Source of the DNA: Candidatus Omnitrophota bacterium
Lineage (GTDB): Bacteria > Omnitrophota > Omnitrophia > Omnitrophales > Aquincolibacteriaceae
Direction: 5' to 3'
Length of the DNA: 64,000 nucleotides
NCBI GenBank assembly: GCA_020632475.1
Contig: JACKFM010000001.1
Coordinates: 62,001 to 126,000, forward strand
Part shown: in pieces, positions 54,815-63,144 of the stretch
Position numbering within the stretch: position 1 is the first letter of the stretch
Layout of the letters: every line of letters starts with the position of its first letter
Notes under the pieces: generated by a model
Databases searched by the model: none
The model's input: only the letters and a program-made list of their open reading frames with translations
What the model was told of the DNA's origin: nothing
Program-made: the position numbers and the translations under genes

Positions 54815-56808
54815 AAGAGCTTGAAAAAACAGGGGCAAAAGCGGATGAGCGGGCGATGGATAGATTTTCTCCGGCGCCGGTGATTATCGAGAATCTTACT
54901 CCCTGCATTGACGGCGGTGCTTTTGCGGTGAAAGTCATTACCGGCGAACTTCTTCGGATTGAGGCGGATATTTTTAAAGACGGGCATGATGTACTGAAAG
55001 CCGATGTTCTGTATCGCCGCCGGGGCAGTCAAAGGTGGAGCCGGAGCCCGATGAAATTTTTGTCTAATGACCGCTGGCAGGGTTCCTTCCGGGTTGATGA
55101 GGCGGGTTTTTTCGAGTATTCCATTGAGGCCTGGACAGATGCGCTTTCTTCCTGGATGCGTTTTATTGAAAAAAAATGTGAAGTACAGACAGAGGTGAAA
55201 ACGGATGCCGAAGAAGGTATTCGCCTTTTGAATCAATGGCTTCAGACTGTAACGGATAAACGTGAGAAGAAAAAAATAAACAGTTATCTCAAACAGTTGG
55301 AGCTTGCTGCGGGATCCAGCGAAGAAATCCTGCGAATGATACGAGATTCAGAGTTTATCGAAGTGATTACAGAAAATCCTTATAAAAAAGACATCTCTAT
55401 GCTGAAAGCCCCGTACCCATTAGTGGTGGATAGAGTGCTGGCCGAATTTGGGGCATGGTATGAACTGTTTCCCCGTTCACAGGGTAAACACAAAACCAAA
55501 AGTGGAACGTTTAAGGATTGCATCAAACGGCTTCCGGATATCAAAAAGATGGGTTTTGACATCATTTATTTACCACCCGTTCATCCGATCGGCCGGACAA
55601 ATCGGAAAGGCAAAAATAATACACTTCATGCCGGACCTTCAGACCCGGGGTCTCCCTGGGCCATTGGAGGTGCAGAAGGCGGGCACAAGGCCGTGCATCC
55701 TGAACTTGGCACGCTTGATGATTTCCGTGATTTTGTCGAGGCAGCCGGCGATTATCAGATTGAAATTGCTCTGGACCTGGCTTATCAATGTTCTCCGGAT
55801 CACCCTTATGCCAAAGAGCATCCGGAATGGTTTTATCAGCTGCCTGACGGCACCATCCGTTATGCTGAAAATCCTCCTAAAAAATACCAGGATATTTATC
55901 CGATTAATTTCTGGTGTGAAAACCGCGAAGCACTTTGGAATGAACTTAAAAGCGTGGTGCTTTTCTGGATAGAGCAGGGTGTGCGTATCTTTCGCGTGGA
56001 TAACCCGCACACGAAGCCGCTGCGTTTTTGGGCCTGGCTGATCGAAGAGATTAAAACACAATATCCGGACACTCTTTTTTTAGCCGAAGCCTTTACCCGG
56101 CCGAAAGTGATGAAGTTTCTGGCTAAGGCGGGATTCAGTCAGTCCTATACCTATTTTACCTGGCGTAACAGCAAACATGAGCTGCGGGAATATCTGGAAG
56201 AGCTGACTCAACATGAAATGAAATATTATTTTAGAGGTAACTTTTTTACCAATACCCCGGATATTTTGCATGAATATCTTCAAAAGGGCGGGCCGACAGC
56301 CTTTAAAATAAGGCTGGCACTGGCCGCTACGCTTTCTTCAAGCTATGGCGTATACAGCGGATACGAGTTTTTTGAAAATATTCCGTTAAAAGAAGGATCT
56401 GAAGAATATTTAAATTCAGAAAAGTACGAGATTCGCAAGAGAGACTGGAATGCCTTGCCCAACATGAAAAGTCTGATCAGCCGGATTAATCAAATTCGCA
56501 AAGACAATCCGGCGCTTACCGGGTATAAGAATTTGGAATTTTTTGAAAGTCCGAATCATCAGGTGCTGTGTTACGGAAAGGCAAACTCGGACTTGTCGAA
56601 TATTATTATTTGCGCTGTAATGCTTGATCCCTACTCCGCGCAGGAGGATTTAGTACGCCTGCCGATATGGAAGTGGGGAATTGAGCCCTGGCAGACTTAT
56701 CAAATGAAGGATTTGGTGACGGGACAAAAGTTTTACTGGAAAGGCGAGTCTAATTATATTCGCCTTGATTCTTCCCAGCCGGCGCATATTTTAAAACTGA
56801 CCAAATAA
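54802..56808 (+). CDS. glgE: Alpha-1,4-glucan:maltose-1-phosphate maltosyltransferase GlgE
   Basis: 668 residues, GH13_3. It extends alpha-glucan with maltosyl units from maltose-1-phosphate. The N-terminal domain (about 20-125) has the GlgE-type RFSPAPVIIENLTPCIDGG; the barrel shows IYLPPVHPIGRTNRKGKNN, GSPWAIGGAEGGHKAVHPEL and VRIFRVDNPHTKPLRFW with the nucleophile Asp near residue 399, then FLAEAFTRPKVM with the acid Glu near 428. A good AAAGGGG lies before the ATG. It is followed 16 bp later by treS. Confidence 0.95.
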   Translation: MDSLEELEKTGAKADERAMDRFSPAPVIIENLTPCIDGGAFAVKVITGELLRIEADIFKDGHDVLKADVLYRRRGSQRWSRSPMKFLSNDRWQGSFRVDEAGFFEYSIEAWTDALSSWMRFIEKKCEVQTEVKTDAEEGIRLLNQWLQTVTDKREKKKINSYLKQLELAAGSSEEILRMIRDSEFIEVITENPYKKDISMLKAPYPLVVDRVLAEFGAWYELFPRSQGKHKTKSGTFKDCIKRLPDIKKMGFDIIYLPPVHPIGRTNRKGKNNTLHAGPSDPGSPWAIGGAEGGHKAVHPELGTLDDFRDFVEAAGDYQIEIALDLAYQCSPDHPYAKEHPEWFYQLPDGTIRYAENPPKKYQDIYPINFWCENREALWNELKSVVLFWIEQGVRIFRVDNPHTKPLRFWAWLIEEIKTQYPDTLFLAEAFTRPKVMKFLAKAGFSQSYTYFTWRNSKHELREYLEELTQHEMKYYFRGNFFTNTPDILHEYLQKGGPTAFKIRLALAATLSSSYGVYSGYEFFENIPLKEGSEEYLNSEKYEIRKRDWNALPNMKSLISRINQIRKDNPALTGYKNLEFFESPNHQVLCYGKANSDLSNIIICAVMLDPYSAQEDLVRLPIWKWGIEPWQTYQMKDLVTGQKFYWKGESNYIRLDSSQPAHILKLTK

Positions 56809-56824
56809 AAAACAGGGGATTAGC

Positions 56825-58483
56825 ATGGCGCTTACAAGCGATAGTTTGTGGTTTAAAGATGCTGTGATTTATCAGTTACACGTTAAAAGTTTTTTTGACA
56901 GCAATAATGACGGGATTGGTGATTTTCGCGGATTGATTGAAAAGCTGGATTATCTTGCGGGGCTCGGCATTAACTGCATTTGGCTGCTGCCGTTCTATCA
57001 GTCTCCGCTTAAGGATGACGGCTATGATATTGCCGATTATCGGGCGATATTGCCTGAGTATGGAACCTTTAAAGATTTTAAGTTGTTTGTTCGGGAAGCG
57101 CATAAACGGAATATCCGCGTTTTGATTGAACTTGTCATTAATCATACTTCCGATCAACATGCCTGGTTTCAGGAATCCAGATCTTCCGCGGATTCGACAA
57201 AACGTGATTTTTATGTCTGGTCTGATACGGATAAAGGATATTCAAACGTCAGAATTATTTTTACCGATACTGAAAAATCAAACTGGACATGGGATCCGGT
57301 GGCAAAGCAATATTTCTGGCACCGTTTTTTCAGTCATCAACCGGATCTGAATTATGACAATCCGATTGTCTGCAGGACCATACTGAATATCCTTTCGTTC
57401 TGGCTTAAAACGGGCGTTGACGGATTCAGACTTGATGCGGTTCCTTATCTTTTTGAACGGGAAGGGACTTCTTGCGAGAATCTGCCGGAAACGCATGCTT
57501 ATCTTAAGGCGCTCAGAAAGCGGCTTGATCAAAAATTTAAAGACAAAGTACTCCTTGCCGAGGCCAATCAATGGCCGCCTGACGTGCGACCTTATTTTGG
57601 CGATGGAGATGAATGTCATATGGCTTTTCATTTTCCGCTGATGCCCCGCATTTTTATGGCCGTCCGCAAGGAAGACAACACACCGATTATTGATATTATG
57701 AAGAAGACACCAAATATTCCGGAAAATTGCCAGTGGGCAATTTTTTTGCGGAATCACGACGAACTGACGCTTGAGATGGTGACGGATGAAGAACGTGATT
57801 ATATGTATAAAGAATATGCGATGGATTCGAAAATGCGCATTAATGTGGGAATCCGCAGAAGACTTGCGCCTCTGATGGAGAACGGACGGAGGCAGATTGA
57901 ACTGTTGAACAGTATTTTATTGAGTATGCCCGGAAGTCCGATTATTTATTACGGAGATGAACTCGGCATGGGAGACAATATTTATTTGGGCGACCGTAAT
58001 GGGGTGCGCACACCGATGCAGTGGACGCCGGACCGGAATGCGGGTTTTTCAAAAGCGGACGGAGCCAGGCTATATGCCCCCTTGATTACAGATCCGGTAT
58101 ACGGACATCAGGCCGTGAATGTGGAGGCACAGGAGCGTACAAAGACGTCTTTTTTGAACTGGATGCGGCTGATGATCAAAACGCGTAAGCAGTCCCATGC
58201 GTTCGGCCGAGGCAGTCTCGAGTTTCTTGAGCCGCAAAATAGAAAAGTCTTGGCCTATTTACGTGTCTATCAGCAGGAAACAGTCCTTATTGTCAATAAT
58301 CTGTCCCGTTTTTGCCAGCCAGTAGAACTTGATTTGAAACGATTTAACGGCTGGCGTCCCGTTGAAATGCTGGGCAATGTCGAGTTCCCCAAAATAGGCG
58401 AATGGCCCTATCTTCTTACGATGGGGCCTCATGGGTTTTATTGGTTCCGCCTTGATCCGCCTGAGACACAACCCTCTTCCTGA
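56825..58483 (+). CDS. treS: Trehalose synthase (maltose alpha-D-glucosyltransferase) TreS
   Basis: 552 residues, GH13_16. It interconverts trehalose and maltose. Motifs: WFKDAVIYQLHVKSFFDSN at the start, LPFYQSPLKDDGYDI, ELVINHTSDQHAWFQESR, the nucleophile Asp in DGFRLDAVPYLFEREGT near residue 204, the acid Glu in LLAEANQWP near 245, and LRNHDELTLEMVTDEERDYM. AGGGGA precedes the ATG. Here maltokinase is a separate gene directly after it, not a fusion. Confidence 0.94.
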   Translation: MALTSDSLWFKDAVIYQLHVKSFFDSNNDGIGDFRGLIEKLDYLAGLGINCIWLLPFYQSPLKDDGYDIADYRAILPEYGTFKDFKLFVREAHKRNIRVLIELVINHTSDQHAWFQESRSSADSTKRDFYVWSDTDKGYSNVRIIFTDTEKSNWTWDPVAKQYFWHRFFSHQPDLNYDNPIVCRTILNILSFWLKTGVDGFRLDAVPYLFEREGTSCENLPETHAYLKALRKRLDQKFKDKVLLAEANQWPPDVRPYFGDGDECHMAFHFPLMPRIFMAVRKEDNTPIIDIMKKTPNIPENCQWAIFLRNHDELTLEMVTDEERDYMYKEYAMDSKMRINVGIRRRLAPLMENGRRQIELLNSILLSMPGSPIIYYGDELGMGDNIYLGDRNGVRTPMQWTPDRNAGFSKADGARLYAPLITDPVYGHQAVNVEAQERTKTSFLNWMRLMIKTRKQSHAFGRGSLEFLEPQNRKVLAYLRVYQQETVLIVNNLSRFCQPVELDLKRFNGWRPVEMLGNVEFPKIGEWPYLLTMGPHGFYWFRLDPPETQPSS

Positions 58484-58487
58484 GAGT

Positions 58488-60002
58488 ATGAATCAAGAAA
58501 GAAAACAATTCCTCATTGAATTGCTCCTGCCTGCTCTAACCCGGTTCATCGGTACTCAGAGGTGGTTTAGAAGTAAAGGAAAGACCCTGGATGTCGTTGC
58601 CGTTGAGGATTGTTTTTTAGCCGAAGCAGGGAAAGATACGGATCTTTATTTCATTTTAAAGATATCGTATAAAGAAAAAGCAGAGGAATTGTATTTTTTC
58701 CCTTGCGTGTTACTTTCCAGAGAAAAACATGATCCCCCTCATAAAAAAAAGGTGGAAACTTTTGAAATCGGTCAATCCTTTTTTGATTGTGTGGAAATCA
58801 TACACCATGGCGCGGCTTTTAGGCGGCTGCTTCAAAGATTTTCGGATGAGACAGAAACCGTAAGCGATCGAGGCCGGTTTAAATTTAAATGCTACGGCCC
58901 AAGTTTTAAAAACGGAGTGGAGGCAGCACGGATAGTCCCGCTGTCTGCGGAGCAGAGCAATACCTCCGTGAAAATCGATGACCGGTCTATTCTTAAAATT
59001 TTCAGAAAAATGGATGAGGGTGTTAATCCTGAAGTTGAGGTGCTGAAATTTCTAAATCAGCAAAAGTGTTCTATCGTGCCGATGCTTCAGGCGGATATGA
59101 TTTATGAGTCCTCAGATAAAGTCATGTCTGCGGCCGTGGTTCAAAACTTCATTCCGAATCTTGGGGATGGTTGGTCTTATGTGCTTAAGTCGCTGCCGGG
59201 TTTGTTAGGTTCGCCCATCTCAGAATTTAAGCAGACGGCGTTTGCTTCTGAAATCAGGCAGCTTGGAGAGACAACGGCAACGATGCACCTTGAATTTTCA
59301 CAGGCTCAAGAGGATGATCCGCAGTTTGGAGCGGAATGGATAAACCGGGATGATCTTGGCCGCTGGGCCGGTGATTTTAAACGTCTGGTCAAGCGGGCAG
59401 AAACCGATATGGAGTCTTTGAAATCTTCTTCGCTCGAGGGACAACCACCGCATGATTTGACCGGACTCTTAAACAAAATTTTCCGTGAAGCCGACAGGAT
59501 CCAGCAATGGGAGACCAAAGACTTATTTTATAAAGTGAGATATCACGGGGATTTTCATCTTGGACAAACACTGAAAACAGATTCCGGATGGGTGCTCTTT
59601 GATTTTGAGGGGGAGCCGATCAGATCAATCGCGGAAAGAAAACAAAAAGGATGTGTGCTCAAAGATGTTGCAGGAATGCTCAGGTCTTTTGATTATGCTG
59701 CCTTTGTGGCCTGCCGGAATGCGGCCTCTTGCAGGGAACTTACGGAAGAAATGAATGAGAAATCGACACAGATCCGACGGGCGTTGCGTGAGTTATTTCT
59801 GGAGGGATATTTTTCGGTTCAGGCGCTTGAGGGTAGACTTTATCCGCAGGACAAAGTTCTCCGCAGCGAATGGCTCGGTTTTTTTGAATTGGAAAAAGCC
59901 GTTTATGAATTGATTTATGAGATCAATAACCGGCCGGATTGGATCGAAGTCCCTTTGCAGGGAATCAGAGATCTTTACGACCCGACGGAGTCTAATCGCT
60001 GA
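58488..60002 (+). CDS. mak: Maltokinase (Mak/Pep2)
   Basis: About 504 residues. It phosphorylates maltose to maltose-1-phosphate, the GlgE donor. The kinase motifs are visible: YHGDFHLGQTL with the catalytic Asp near residue 355, then LFDFEGEPIRSIAERKQKGC (metal and nucleotide binding) and LKDVAGMLRSFDYAAF. The N-terminal part (RWFRSKGKTLD) is the usual Mak cap domain. The frame extends upstream to 58431 within treS, but the ATG at 58488, four bases after the treS stop, is the natural start. This completes the trehalose to branched-glucan pathway in one operon. Confidence 0.93.
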   Translation: MNQERKQFLIELLLPALTRFIGTQRWFRSKGKTLDVVAVEDCFLAEAGKDTDLYFILKISYKEKAEELYFFPCVLLSREKHDPPHKKKVETFEIGQSFFDCVEIIHHGAAFRRLLQRFSDETETVSDRGRFKFKCYGPSFKNGVEAARIVPLSAEQSNTSVKIDDRSILKIFRKMDEGVNPEVEVLKFLNQQKCSIVPMLQADMIYESSDKVMSAAVVQNFIPNLGDGWSYVLKSLPGLLGSPISEFKQTAFASEIRQLGETTATMHLEFSQAQEDDPQFGAEWINRDDLGRWAGDFKRLVKRAETDMESLKSSSLEGQPPHDLTGLLNKIFREADRIQQWETKDLFYKVRYHGDFHLGQTLKTDSGWVLFDFEGEPIRSIAERKQKGCVLKDVAGMLRSFDYAAFVACRNAASCRELTEEMNEKSTQIRRALRELFLEGYFSVQALEGRLYPQDKVLRSEWLGFFELEKAVYELIYEINNRPDWIEVPLQGIRDLYDPTESNR

Positions 60003-60121
60003 TAAACATGACCGATGCTAGAAAAATAAAAAGATGACCTGATAACCCCCATGGGTTAAGGCCGATGGGTCTATTATGCCCTGTCTCTCTCCCGGCATTA
60101 ATGCCAGTTTTTGGTTGCAGC

Positions 60122-60150
60122 TTGCTCATTTTTGCGGGTGAGGGTAGAAT
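60122..60150 (+). promoter_or_regulatory. Promoter giving a nearly leaderless lpxL transcript
   Basis: TTGCTC (60122-60127), 17-nt spacer, TAGAAT (60145-60150). The expected start, about 60157, lies only about 6 nt before the ATG at 60163, leaving no room for a ribosome-binding site. A GGCATTAATGCC palindrome followed by GTTTTT (60094-60111) may be a weak terminator for the preceding operon. Confidence 0.4.
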
Positions 60151-60162
60151 ACCTGTCAATCC

Positions 60163-61077
60163 ATGAACCTCAAATATTTCCTCGAATATCTTTTGGCCAA
60201 GGGCATTGTCTTTGTTTTCGGATGGCTGCCGGCAGGCAAAGCGGCCTGGTGTATCCGCAGGATAGCCGATGTGTGTTTTTTCTGTCTGCGCGGCCGGCGT
60301 GCGGTGACATTTGATAATATTGAAAGAGCTTATCCCGAGGCCCTTTCAAAAAAGGAAAAAAAACGGCTCGTGCGCAAGAGCTTTCAAAATGTCGCTCTGT
60401 CATTGTGGGAATTATTAACCGTTGAAAAAACCAAAAAACAGGTTGCCGAAGCTTTCAACCTTGAAGGCAATGAGCATTTGGAAAAGGCCTTTGCCCGCGG
60501 TAAGGGGGTTGTGCTGATCATTGCTCATTTTGGGTCATGGGAATATTTGGCCTTTTTGCCTTTTTTGACCAAAAGAGAATGGTCGGTCGTTGTGAAGGCG
60601 ATTAAAAATCCTTATATCAACCGGGTGGTTGAGGCGAAACGCAGGGTGATGACGGTCAATCCTATTTTCAAAAAGGGAGCCATCAAACCGGTTTTCAAGG
60701 AATTGAAAAACAATCACGGCGTGGCTATTTTGATTGATCAATGGGATGGGGCCGATGGGATTTGGACCGAGTTTTTTGCGCATCCCACTTCTACGACATC
60801 CGTGCCGGCAAGACTGGCCCATCAAACCGGCTGTGCACTGGTCCCCGCATACTGTTTAAGAGTTTTTCCGGGCAAATATAAAATTGTCATTCAACCGGAG
60901 GTTCCTTTTGATCCGCAGGCAGATCGTTGGGAAGAAGAAATCACTCAAAAACTCAACCGGATTCTGGAAAAGAATATTTTAAGCCGACCCGAACAATGGA
61001 TGTGGGAACACCGGCGCTGGAAACCTAAACCGAAGAATAACCGTATTCCGGAAATACGAAAGGCGGCCTCTTGTTAA
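60163..61077 (+). CDS. lpxL: LpxL/HtrB-family lipid A acyltransferase
   Basis: 304 residues. It adds a secondary acyl chain to the lipid A part of LPS at the inner membrane. It has an N-terminal membrane anchor (about 5-25), TFDNIERAYPEALSKKEK, the catalytic H-x4-E motif in IIAHFGSWEYLAF near residue 120, and the C-terminal RPEQWMWEHRRWKPKP, all typical. Members of the wider family also modify other glycolipids, so the exact acceptor is not certain. It is the first gene of a lipid cluster with psd and pssA. Confidence 0.88.
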   Translation: MNLKYFLEYLLAKGIVFVFGWLPAGKAAWCIRRIADVCFFCLRGRRAVTFDNIERAYPEALSKKEKKRLVRKSFQNVALSLWELLTVEKTKKQVAEAFNLEGNEHLEKAFARGKGVVLIIAHFGSWEYLAFLPFLTKREWSVVVKAIKNPYINRVVEAKRRVMTVNPIFKKGAIKPVFKELKNNHGVAILIDQWDGADGIWTEFFAHPTSTTSVPARLAHQTGCALVPAYCLRVFPGKYKIVIQPEVPFDPQADRWEEEITQKLNRILEKNILSRPEQWMWEHRRWKPKPKNNRIPEIRKAASC

Positions 61078-61700
61078 TCGACCGACGAGCCTTTAACGGC
61101 TCTATCCCTTTAGTGGTCCTCGCTGTGCTGGGGGCTTTGGTTTTTAAGCCGCTTTTTGGGGCCGCGGCCCTTTTATTTACAGGCCATTTGGCTTTCTTTC
61201 GTGACCCTGTCCGCAGGGTTCCTCCCGGCGAGACGGTCCTTTCACCTGCGGATGGTTTGATCGTGGATATGAGTGAGGAAGATGAAACCTGCCGCCTTGG
61301 GCAAAAGGCCTTCAAAATTGGTATTTTCCTATCGATTTTTAATTGCCATATCAGCCGGGCTCCGATCGCCGGAAAGGTCGACTATTTGAAATATGAGCCG
61401 GGTGAATTTCTCAATGCCTTAAACGGCGAATCGGCGGTCCGCAATGAGGCCAACTGGGTCGGTATTCAGGGAAGCGAAGGGCGCAAGGCGATGGTCAAAC
61501 AAATTTCAGGGGCCATTGCCCGGAGGATCCATTGTGATGCCAGCCTGGGAGATGTCCTTTCCAGGGGACAGAAATTTGGTATTATTTGCTACGGTTCAAG
61601 GGTAGAATGTTGGGTACCAAGGGACTTGTTTATCCCCACCATTAAAAAGGGCCAAAAAGTCAAAGCGGGATTGACGGTTTTGGGCCATTGGAACGCTTAA
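61071..61700 (+). CDS. psd: Phosphatidylserine decarboxylase proenzyme (short type)
   Basis: 209 residues, the small archaeal/PSD-A type. It turns phosphatidylserine into phosphatidylethanolamine. Two hydrophobic helices near the start, then the conserved RDPVRRVPPGETVLSPADG, IFLSIFNCHISRAPIAGKV, and NEANWVGIQG. The self-cleavage site is Gly175-Ser176 in CYGSRVECWVP; the serine becomes the pyruvoyl group. The start is a TTG at 61071 overlapping the lpxL stop, with AGGCGG four bases before it. It lies directly upstream of pssA, its pathway partner. Confidence 0.92.
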   Translation: MLIDRRAFNGSIPLVVLAVLGALVFKPLFGAAALLFTGHLAFFRDPVRRVPPGETVLSPADGLIVDMSEEDETCRLGQKAFKIGIFLSIFNCHISRAPIAGKVDYLKYEPGEFLNALNGESAVRNEANWVGIQGSEGRKAMVKQISGAIARRIHCDASLGDVLSRGQKFGIICYGSRVECWVPRDLFIPTIKKGQKVKAGLTVLGHWNA

Positions 61701-61707
61701 GATAAAA

Positions 61708-62439
61708 ATGATGAATCCGTTTCTTATTCTGCCGAACTTGATTAGCTTATTTAATCTGCTTACAGGGTTTCTCTGCATGATTACGGCCGCTTACGGCAAT
61801 TACCGGATATCGGCGTGGCTTATTCTTCTGGCGCTTTTTTGGGATTCCCTGGACGGTAATGTGGCCCGCATGTTCAAAGTCATTTCTAAAATCGGCCGCG
61901 AATTGGATTCTCTGGCCGATATCGTCTCTTTTGTCGTGGCCCCGGCTTTTTTATTGGGGATGATGCTGATTCATAAAACGAATCTCTGGTTTATTTTTCT
62001 TCTGTTTATTTATGTCAGTGCGGGGGCCTATCGCTTAGCTCGTTTTAATGTGATGCCGCCGGTCATGAAAGGGTACTTTCAGGGGCTGCCGACTCCTGCT
62101 GCCGCAGCAACGTTTTCGGCCCTGGTTCTAACTCATACGGCGGCTGATTCCGCGGACGAGCGTTTGTTTCTCATCATTATTCCCGCAACCCTTTTTCTTT
62201 TCAGCGTCCTGATGACCAGTAACATTCCTTACCCTAAATTTTCAGAATTAAAAATTTCGGAATGGAAATATTACTATTCTTTTAGTATTCTACTGTTTAT
62301 CGTTTCGTTATTTTTATTCAATTTTAAAATCGCCTTACTCATTACTTTTTTTGCCTATGTCTTTATTACACCCTTCCACCATCAATCTTTTTTTGTGGCC
62401 CTCACGCAGTCTTCGGGGAACAGAATTAAACGCAAATAA
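61708..62439 (+). CDS. pssA: CDP-diacylglycerol-serine O-phosphatidyltransferase
   Basis: 243 residues, about seven to eight hydrophobic helices. It makes phosphatidylserine from CDP-diacylglycerol and serine. The CDP-alcohol phosphotransferase motif D-x2-DG-x2-AR-x8-G-x3-D-x3-D is complete between residues 46 and 70: DSLDGNVARMFKV followed by KIGRELDSLAD. NLISLFNLLTGFLCM before it is typical. Two ATGs lie next to each other (61708 and 61711). With psd it forms the phosphatidylethanolamine pathway. Confidence 0.93.
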   Translation: MMNPFLILPNLISLFNLLTGFLCMITAAYGNYRISAWLILLALFWDSLDGNVARMFKVISKIGRELDSLADIVSFVVAPAFLLGMMLIHKTNLWFIFLLFIYVSAGAYRLARFNVMPPVMKGYFQGLPTPAAAATFSALVLTHTAADSADERLFLIIIPATLFLFSVLMTSNIPYPKFSELKISEWKYYYSFSILLFIVSLFLFNFKIALLITFFAYVFITPFHHQSFFVALTQSSGNRIKRK

Positions 62440-62451
62440 GAATTCCCCGTT

Positions 62452-63045
62452 ATGCTCATAGGTTTTCTTTCCGGTTTTTTGGCGGCTCTTTTGAGCTGGC
62501 GGATCAATATCGTCGCGATTCAGCGCGGAGTTCAGCGAGGAAAAACAGCTGCTTTCTTTGTGGGCGTCGGTTCTCTGACGGCCGATGTGGTTTTGATTTT
62601 AGGAGCATTTTCGGGCGCCAGGCCGCTGACTCAGAATCAGCATCTTTGGATGATTCTGAAGATTATCGGGATTCTTACGATTCTGTTTGTTGCGTTTAAA
62701 ATTTTTTTTCAGGCCCCCAAGCTCATGGAAAAAGCCGAAAAAGAGCGGAATCCGCCTAAAAATTTTCTAATCGGATTTTCCATCGTCGCCGGAAATCCGG
62801 CAGTCTTCATGTTGTGGATGGGACTGGTGAGTTTTATTCTGACCCAGGCCCAGGATGCGACTCAGCAGCATTTTCATTATGAATACCTGGCCGGTTTTTT
62901 TTGCGGGGGACTCATCTGGGTCAGTTTACTCTGTTTTCTGATACTGCCGAAAATCAGAGCCTGGGGCGAACGCCCGCTTTATTTGATTTCAAGGATTTCG
63001 GCGATTATACTCATTATCTGTGCAATTATTCTGATTTTTAATTAA
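62452..63045 (+). CDS. LysE/RhtB-family exporter
   Basis: 197 residues, about six hydrophobic helices. Typical pieces: FLSGFLAALLSWRINIVAIQ near the start, AAFFVGVGSLTADVVLILGA (the family's G-D/T-A-D motif) and FSIVAGNPAVFMLWMGLVS. LysE-type proteins export amino acids or other small molecules; no substrate can be named. It follows pssA by 12 bp and is probably co-transcribed. Confidence 0.82.
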   Translation: MLIGFLSGFLAALLSWRINIVAIQRGVQRGKTAAFFVGVGSLTADVVLILGAFSGARPLTQNQHLWMILKIIGILTILFVAFKIFFQAPKLMEKAEKERNPPKNFLIGFSIVAGNPAVFMLWMGLVSFILTQAQDATQQHFHYEYLAGFFCGGLIWVSLLCFLILPKIRAWGERPLYLISRISAIILIICAIILIFN

Positions 63046-63144
63046 CAGAACATAGGTTCCTGCACATTTATATATAAACAAAAAACAACATTTTCTTTAT
63101 ATTTTTGTAAAAATTTTAACAAAACTAATACAAGAAAGTTCATC

